10,578 nt of DNA, from assembly GCA_030629475.1 (NCBI GenBank), contig DAOVOU010000034.1:1-10578 (forward strand), read 5' to 3'. The notes under the pieces were generated by a model. The model did no database searches and was not told where the DNA came from. It saw only the letters and a program-made list of their open reading frames with translations. Shown piece after piece: positions 7,249 to 10,578 of this stretch; position 1 is the stretch's first letter, and every line of letters starts with the position of its first letter. Position numbers and translations under genes: made by a program. This DNA comes from Desulfobacterales bacterium. Its GTDB lineage: Bacteria; Desulfobacterota; Desulfobacteria; Desulfobacterales; C00003060.

Positions 7249-8467
7249 GATCGTCATGCTCCTTGTCTGCATTTTAGGTTCGGGCTTTGGCTCGGGCTCA
7301 GAAACCGCTCTTGTATCGGCGAGTCGGACACGCCTCCAGCATATGGCCACTGAAGGTGTGCGGAGGGCAAGGCTTGCCATCCAAATCCTCAACCAAAGGG
7401 AGCGGATCCTGACGGCCACGCTTATCGTGACAAATATCTTTAATATCGCAGGTGGCGCCATTGCCACAGTCAGTTTCCAGCGCTGGGTCGGCTCGCTGGC
7501 ACCCATCGTGGCTACACTAGTCATGACATCCGTCTTGCTTGTGATCAGCGAGATCGTTCCGAAAGCCTATTTCCGACACCATGCAGACGGGATGCTGGTC
7601 AAGTCCGGAGCGGTCTGGAGGATTCTGTCGTGGATCCTGGCGCCAATCACTTTTCCTGTCCAGATCTTGACCAACCTTGTCTTTCGCCTTTTTCGGAGCC
7701 GTCCCAGGAGCCTCTATACGACCCGTGAGGAGATTAAGCTCATCCTCGAGGAATCGGTTGAAAGAGGCGGACTCGGGCGGTACGAGCAGGAGATGCTGGA
7801 GTCCACGCTCGACTATGCCACCACGATTGTTCGCGAGGTCATGGTTCCCATGTCAGAAGTTGCACTTCTTCTGGAGACAGCCCACACACGGGAGCTGATT
7901 TCACTTGCGCGTGAGCGGGGGCATACACGCATTCCAGTCTATCGGGAACGGGTCGATCAGATCGTGGGGCTGGTGAATGTGTTCGACGTGCTATACGACA
8001 AGCACAGAAAGACTTTCATTCGACCTTACATGCGGCCGGCCCGCCTGGTCCCTGACACGAAGGGCATCGATGATCTCTTCCTGGAGATGCAACAGGCACA
8101 TGAGAGCCTGACTGTGGTAGTAAACGAGTTCGGGGCTTGCATCGGGATTGTCGCGCTTGAGGATATCATCGAGGAGATCTTCGGTGAGCTTGCTGACGAG
8201 TACGAAGATTTGACGCCCGAGATCCAGAAGAAGGAGCCGGGGCGGTTTCAAGTCAGCGCCAGAACCGATATCGACGACCTCAATGATGAGACCGGACTTG
8301 CGATTTCCAAGGTGGGATTCGAGACAGTGGGCGGATATGTCCTCCATTATCTTGGCCGGATTCCACGGAAAGGCGAGACCTTCACTGACGGGGACCTCAC
8401 CGTGCACGTCGTTGAGGCAGATCGCTACGGTGTCAAGATGGTGGAGATGATATGGAAAAACCCGTAG
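7238..8467 (+). CDS. CNNM/CorC-type membrane protein with CBS pair (second paralog)
   Basis: A 409-residue paralog of the preceding protein with the same order of parts. The N-terminal DUF21/CNNM membrane domain contains SGSETALVSASRTRL and SEIVPKAYF. The CBS pair includes VMVPMSEVALL, TRIPVYRERVDQIVGLVNVFDVLY and SLTVVVNEFGACIGIVALED. The acidic EEIFGELADEYED leads to a CorC_HlyC domain ending FTDGDLTVHVVEADRYGVKMVEM. Sequence identity to the first copy is visibly modest outside the motifs, so this is an old duplication or a deliberate heteromeric pair rather than a recent one. Start codons are ambiguous: tandem ATGs at 7238 and 7241 sit inside the end of the upstream gene, and an ATG at 7220 and a TTG at 7217 are also in frame. 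GAGGAG at 7222-7227 favours 7238. The overlap suggests translational coupling. The 3' end overlaps ubiE by 16 bases. Confidence 0.91.
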   Translation: MMLEIVMLLVCILGSGFGSGSETALVSASRTRLQHMATEGVRRARLAIQILNQRERILTATLIVTNIFNIAGGAIATVSFQRWVGSLAPIVATLVMTSVLLVISEIVPKAYFRHHADGMLVKSGAVWRILSWILAPITFPVQILTNLVFRLFRSRPRSLYTTREEIKLILEESVERGGLGRYEQEMLESTLDYATTIVREVMVPMSEVALLLETAHTRELISLARERGHTRIPVYRERVDQIVGLVNVFDVLYDKHRKTFIRPYMRPARLVPDTKGIDDLFLEMQQAHESLTVVVNEFGACIGIVALEDIIEEIFGELADEYEDLTPEIQKKEPGRFQVSARTDIDDLNDETGLAISKVGFETVGGYVLHYLGRIPRKGETFTDGDLTVHVVEADRYGVKMVEMIWKNP

Positions 8468-9216
8468 GGAAAAAATATCCTCGGGTCACAGAAATCACAG
8501 ACACCGACCGTATTGAAATGGTGAAAGAAATCTTTGCGACCATTACGGGAAAGTACGATTTCTTGAACCATTTCCTGAGCTTGCGACAGGATATAGCGTG
8601 GCGCCGTTTTTCGGTGGGGAAAATGCATTTTTTCAATACCTACCGGATGCTGGATGTGGCTACCGGCACAGCAGATCTGGCTATCGGTGTTGCCCACAAA
8701 CATTCGCGCACCCGGGTAACAGGGCTGGACTTTGTGCAGGAAATGATAGATTTTGGCCGGGCAAAGATCCAGATGAAGCATCTGTCAGAGAGAGTACAGA
8801 TGCTGCGTGGCGATGCCTTATACTTGCCTTTTTCTGACAGTTGTTTCGATGTGGCCGCAATTGCCTTTGGCATCCGCAATATCCCGAATAAGATCGGTGC
8901 GATCAAAGAGATGGTCCGGGTGGTCGTACCCGGCGGCCAGGTGATGGTTTTGGAGATGACCTTTCCCCGCAACGAGGCCTTCCGAAAGCTTTATGATGTT
9001 TATCTGAATCGAATATTGCCCCGCTTGGCGCGGGCCTTTTCCCAGAATCCCGAAGCCTATCATTATTTAGGGGACTCGATCATGAATTTTCCTGCTCCGG
9101 CCGCCCTGGCCAGATTGATGGAGAAAGCCGGGCTTGAAAAAGTGGAAAAGTACCCCCTCACCATGGGAATCACACATCTTCACCTCGGCGTAAAACCCGA
9201 GGTTCCACAGCCATGA
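8452..9216 (+). CDS. ubiE: Demethylmenaquinone/ubiquinone C-methyltransferase UbiE/MenG
   Basis: A 254-residue class I S-adenosylmethionine-dependent methyltransferase that C-methylates the quinone ring, the last step of menaquinone synthesis (or the equivalent ubiquinone step). Family signatures are KYDFLNHFLSLRQDIAWRR (34-52), the SAM-binding motif I LDVATGTADLA (67-77), GLDFVQEMI (91-99) and AFGIRNIPNKIGAIKEMVRV (138-157). They continue into PGGQVMVLEMTFP and near the C-terminus AYHYLGDSIMNFPAPAALARLMEKAGL. In an anaerobic lineage the product would be menaquinone and menG the fitting name. GGAG at 8443-8446 lies five bases before the ATG, and the start lies within the last codons of the upstream CNNM-type gene, implying coupled translation. 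Other menaquinone genes are not in the window. Confidence 0.95.
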   Translation: MEKPVGKKYPRVTEITDTDRIEMVKEIFATITGKYDFLNHFLSLRQDIAWRRFSVGKMHFFNTYRMLDVATGTADLAIGVAHKHSRTRVTGLDFVQEMIDFGRAKIQMKHLSERVQMLRGDALYLPFSDSCFDVAAIAFGIRNIPNKIGAIKEMVRVVVPGGQVMVLEMTFPRNEAFRKLYDVYLNRILPRLARAFSQNPEAYHYLGDSIMNFPAPAALARLMEKAGLEKVEKYPLTMGITHLHLGVKPEVPQP

Positions 9217-9314
9217 ATGGCGACACACTGAAAGCTTGGATAATTGAACGTCTCGGAATTTGTACAACTCGTTGTAATCATTTATCTTTCGGTGACACTT
9301 TTCTGTGCCATTGA
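9213..9314 (+). CDS. 33-codon ORF overlapping ubiE by ATGA; possible truncated gene
   Basis: An ATG at 9213 overlaps the ubiE stop codon (ATGA), the arrangement usually seen with a coupled downstream gene. The frame starts MNGDTLKAWIIERLGI and stops at 9312-9314, just three bases before the 8-bp repeat element. I do not recognise the peptide. It may be the surviving N-terminus of an operon gene cut off by the repeat and transposase insertions, or chance. There is no visible terminator between ubiE and this point. Confidence 0.25.
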   Translation: MNGDTLKAWIIERLGICTTRCNHLSFGDTFLCH

Positions 9315-9316
9315 TC

Positions 9317-9437
9317 TGGAATGATGGAATAGTGGAATGTTGGAATGTTGGGGATGAGAAGCAGAAAAAAATCATTTTCTAATTGTCTTCATTCCTCTTA
9401 ACCCAATATTCCAGTATTCCAATATTCCAGCATTCCA
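9317..9437. repeat. Palindromic element with 8-bp periodic TGGAATNN units
   Basis: The left arm has four tandem TGGAATNN units (9317-9348), then TGGGG. The right arm has CCCA (9402-9405), then four NNATTCCA units (9406-9437). The two arms are reverse complements over about 36 bp with only a handful of mismatches, several at the two variable positions of each unit. The spacer (about 9354-9401) contains a poly-A run at 9364-9371. The element would form a long hairpin after ubiE and may end or protect the transcript from either side. It lies about 25 bases from the truncated end of the transposase gene. Confidence 0.85.
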
Positions 9438-9461
9438 ATTGTGAGCGAAGCGAACTAAGTT

Positions 9462-10578
9462 CTACCCCAGCACACAACTAAAATAATGAACAATTATTTT
9501 TTGATCTGTCCAATGAAATTGCGGTTTCAACGCAAGATGATATGGATTCTTCAGATTCTTGAAAGTATGCTCAATGAAGGATTGACCATAGTACGCTTTA
9601 ATAATATCAACACTACTCCAATGATGGCGGTCGGTCATAATAATTCTAAATCCCAGCTTATCCTCTATTCCATTGAGCTTTTCTCTATTGATTGAAAACT
9701 TCAATTGGAACTTACCCTCTGATATTTCATTTACCGACCAGTCAATAAGGTTATTCATAAATTGCCCTTTGACTAAATTCGTTATCTTATCCTCCAATTC
9801 CTCTTTATTGCGCTTTTTTGTTCTTGGGTTGGAGAGCGATTCCTGCAATTCTCTGAGCTGTTTTTGCTTTTTTCCCAGGGACTGATAAATTCCCCTTATT
9901 TGTCCGGCCTTCAATTTCTCAGAAATAAAAACAACTACGGTTCTTTCTTCTTGCCAAATTTCTTGTTTATCCCTGTACACCTGGATAATGTTGCCACCGA
10001 CATCAAGTTCCTCAAAATTATCAATCGCTTCATCGATCAGTCTTTTGTGATTATAAGGAGTTAATGCGCCAACATAATGCAACTGCAGCCCTTTGACAAT
10101 AGCCATATTCTTCTTGGAATTGTTGCCACGATCAAAAATAAGCGTGTGTCTCTCAACGTCCATCCCTAACTCTTTCAGCCTATTTTTGATCTTTTTGACA
10201 ACTGTCCCAAAAACCTTAGTGTCACTCATGTTCCCCTGATAGGTAAGGTGAAACAAGGGTATCATGTCTTCACGTGTAACTACCATGGCCAATCCAATTT
10301 GCCTCAGATCATATCGCTTTTGCTTATTTTTCCCTCGTTGCGCAATAGTGCACCGCAAATTCGTTGTGTCAATGTAGGTAAAGAAATTGGTGGTATCAAA
10401 GAACAGGGTATCACTTTCCAGGCCGTATGCCTTAATGAGATTTTCTAATAATTCTTTCTCAATCTTAGGGATTGCTTCTATGGGGAGTGCATCCATCAAA
10501 TCCCAAAAATGCTGACTATCTATTTTGCTTAAACTGCATCTAAGCAAGTATTGCAGGGTAGTTGTTTTAGCCCATTTA
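9462..10578 (-). CDS. IS1634-like (IS4 superfamily) transposase, truncated
   Basis: A DDE transposase read on the - strand. The frame is open to the right edge of the window (residues KWAKTTTLQY precede the first in-frame TTG), so the N-terminus lies outside; 371 residues are visible. Catalytic-type residues are D in LFFDTTNFFTY, D in HTLIFDRGNNSKKN, and E in GQSFIEHTFKNLKNP, followed by the family-like PQFHWTDQKIIVHYFSCVLG. The protein then hits TAG (9464-9462). Related transposases normally continue after this helix, so the C-terminus is probably lost; translation beyond the TAG gives no transposase-like sequence. Base composition is plainly more AT-rich than the + strand genes, consistent with horizontal arrival. 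The family assignment to IS1634 rather than another IS4-superfamily group is moderately secure. Activity is doubtful because of the truncation. Confidence 0.82.
   Translation of the reverse strand, partial: KWAKTTTLQYLLRCSLSKIDSQHFWDLMDALPIEAIPKIEKELLENLIKAYGLESDTLFFDTTNFFTYIDTTNLRCTIAQRGKNKQKRYDLRQIGLAMVVTREDMIPLFHLTYQGNMSDTKVFGTVVKKIKNRLKELGMDVERHTLIFDRGNNSKKNMAIVKGLQLHYVGALTPYNHKRLIDEAIDNFEELDVGGNIIQVYRDKQEIWQEERTVVVFISEKLKAGQIRGIYQSLGKKQKQLRELQESLSNPRTKKRNKEELEDKITNLVKGQFMNNLIDWSVNEISEGKFQLKFSINREKLNGIEDKLGFRIIMTDRHHWSSVDIIKAYYGQSFIEHTFKNLKNPYHLALKPQFHWTDQKIIVHYFSCVLG
9462..10578 (-). mobile_element. Partial insertion sequence at right edge
   Basis: This is the body of an insertion sequence, defined only by its transposase gene. 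The far end is outside the window, and no convincing terminal inverted repeat or target duplication can be assigned at the near end, where the gene stops abruptly beside the 8-bp repeat element. The exact boundary is uncertain by some tens of bases. Confidence 0.6.

Noticed and set aside
6445..7524. Long open frame of 359 codons on the - strand
   Set aside because: It lies antisense to the two CNNM-type genes, which have clear family motifs; the translated product shows no recognisable domain and is a shadow of biased codon use.

Overview
The window is bacterial, most likely from a Gram-negative, menaquinone-using lineage of the Desulfobacterota (former Deltaproteobacteria) type. This taxonomic guess rests on the mix of a family 9 (LPS heptosyltransferase-like) glycosyltransferase, a UbiE/MenG methyltransferase, a REC-PAS-kinase-REC hybrid regulator and several short, periodically repeated palindromic intergenic elements. 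No rRNA or other marker gene is present to prove it. All recognised genes from the left edge to about 9.2 kb lie on the + strand. The right end is an AT-richer transposase on the - strand.

Layout: 1-208 holds inverted arrays of a 7-bp motif and no gene. 233-2179 encodes a soluble hybrid histidine kinase. 2333-3319 is a family 9 glycosyltransferase carrying a 7-bp tandem repeat in its reading frame. 3374-4324 is an ADP-ribosylglycohydrolase. 4373-4726 is a stand-alone cupin of the type II phosphomannose isomerase class, followed by a 9-bp-periodic hairpin element (4745-4828). 4889-5968 is mannose-1-phosphate guanylyltransferase. Two CNNM/CorC-type CBS-domain membrane proteins (5980-7248 and 7238-8467) and ubiE/menG (8452-9216) follow with tiny gaps or overlaps, so 4889-9216 looks like one transcription unit. 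After ubiE comes a 33-codon ORF that overlaps it by ATGA, then an 8-bp-periodic hairpin element (9317-9437), then a C-terminally truncated IS1634-like transposase that runs off the right edge.

Functionally, the glycosyltransferase, cupin and guanylyltransferase suggest synthesis of mannose-containing or heptose-containing surface glycans. The CNNM pair suggests divalent cation handling, and UbiE/MenG the last step of quinone synthesis. These are largely housekeeping functions. No defence system, CRISPR array, tRNA or rRNA was recognised.

The most interesting signal is not a gene. At four sites, short 7-9 bp units of different sequence are repeated in tandem, and three of these sites have the same inverted-arm layout. 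One array sits in frame inside a glycosyltransferase, and another abuts a truncated transposase.
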